A DNA stretch of 30,442 bases from Nemertoderma westbladi (Eukaryota > Xenacoelomorpha > Nemertodermatida > Nemertodermatidae): positions 1 to 30,442 of the forward strand of contig JAUCBJ010000612.1 in assembly GCA_032718475.1 (NCBI GenBank), written 5' to 3'. The notes under the pieces were generated by a model, which saw only the letters and a list, made by a program, of their open reading frames with translations, did not search any database and was not told the DNA's origin. Shown piece after piece: positions 29,682 through 30,442 of the stretch. Both the position numbers and the translations under genes were made by a program. Numbering within the stretch: the first letter of the stretch is position 1; each line of letters begins with the position of its first letter.

Positions 29682-30435
29682 GGGGGGGGGGGGGGGGGCG
29701 ATTCGGCCCACCCACTATATTTTTGTAGTCGTCCAATGAAATCCTACAAAATTTGGGCTGTTGGTGAAATAACTATAGATGAACACTACCAAATCTTAAA
29801 AAGTTAAAATTTCATAAGCAGGGACTCATAATTTTGATGAAAAATAAAAGTAGTCCCAGGACAAAATTCCAAAATTTTTCGTTTTCTAAAAACTAATAGT
29901 GTGGCAGTGTTGGCTAGATTTATATTCCATTTCCAAAAATTGAAGTGGATGCTATTATCTTGGATGATATTACTTTCAATCGATTCAGCGCTCCAGAAAA
30001 CCTATAAAAATGCTTTGCAAATCAAAACTTTAGTGTATTTTCCGAATCTCGTATTTTTCAAAATTTGAAGTGCTACGCCCTAATTTTGGTGCTCCAAAAA
30101 TGACGTACCACTACACTTACATACTTGTATAGAGCATTAGAGTGATCCAAACCAATAAAAATAAATAAAAATAGCCCAAACATAAATAATTACTAAATCA
30201 CGAATGACTTTGTAAAATTCGAAAATTTCAAAAAATTTGGTGCTGGAGACCAAATTTTGAGGTGGCACCCACATCGAAAAGTATAAATCCAATTGCAACG
30301 GCTTTTTTTGCAAAAGATGCGGCATTAAATTTGGCTAATTCTCACAAAAAATTGGGCCGGTACGTAATGTGGTTGCATAGTTACAGCAACTAAAAACTAG
30401 GAAGCGGCCGATTCGCCCCCCCCCCCCCCCCCCCC
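29682..30435. mobile_element. Possible small non-autonomous element with poly-G/poly-C inverted ends
   Basis: The left end is 17 G followed by CGATTCGGCC (29682-29708). The right end is GGCCGATTCG followed by 20 C (30406-30435). The ends are inverted repeats with one mismatch in 15 and looser similarity a little further in. The interior (about 700 bp) is AT-rich and without a gene. CCACTGGGG occurs twice just left of the element (29651 and 29677), so the exact boundary is uncertain. Confidence 0.45.
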
Positions 30436-30442
30436 TGTAGAG

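Overview
The window looks like AT-rich invertebrate animal DNA; I cannot place the species. Its core is one decayed Maverick/Polinton (virus-like DNA transposon), about 19.6 kb, from about 2986 to 22618. It has long terminal inverted repeats (2986-3613 and 22084-22618) and is flanked on both sides by poly-C in the same orientation, which fits a 6-bp CCCCCC target duplication inside a poly-C tract. The surrounding sequence is repeats, satellites and remains of other retroelements.

Inside the Polinton the left half reads rightward: an acidic 143-aa protein, a RING-finger gene, the A32/FtsK-type packaging ATPase, an adenovirus pX-like core or minor virion protein, a short NLS-bearing ORF, a retroviral-type integrase with a chromodomain remnant, two paralogous virion-type proteins that overlap by 8 bp, and a small Arg-rich protein. 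The right half reads leftward from the right TIR: a nuclear, possibly PC4-like DNA-binding protein with an SV40-type NLS, then protein-primed DNA polymerase B, then a gene overlapping the end of polB whose product looks like a divergent TATA-binding protein (two TBP-type half repeats). I see neither the double-jelly-roll major capsid protein nor the Ulp1-like protease. The place where they might be expected (about 9.7-15.6 kb) is occupied by a nested insertion. Integrase, ATPase, polB, pX and others carry stops, frameshifts or lost catalytic residues, so the copy is dead.

The nested insertion is a leftward non-LTR retrotransposon (ORF1p with coiled coil and RRM; ORF2p with endonuclease remnant and RT) with a tandem-repeat region upstream of ORF1. 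Within its ORF1 lies a second-order insertion of two tandem 340-bp units. Each unit contains, on the minus strand, a complete minimal type-I hammerhead ribozyme between tRNA-like pol III A and B boxes: a retrozyme or hammerhead-SINE nested in a LINE nested in a Polinton.

Right of the Polinton are a 5'-truncated LINE tail (22636-23221) itself bracketed by poly-C, two copies of a composite repeat carrying a 30-bp minisatellite, a large inverted 15/17-bp satellite (23770-25096) and a 38-bp satellite. The 38-bp satellite is interrupted by a TG...CA solo LTR with a 5-bp duplication (27917-29089). Last comes a small element bounded by poly-G and poly-C inverted ends (29682-30435). Transcription-type genes (TBP-like, RING, possible PC4-like) next to a replication and virion set suggest an element that once brought its own promoter-recognition and host-manipulation functions.
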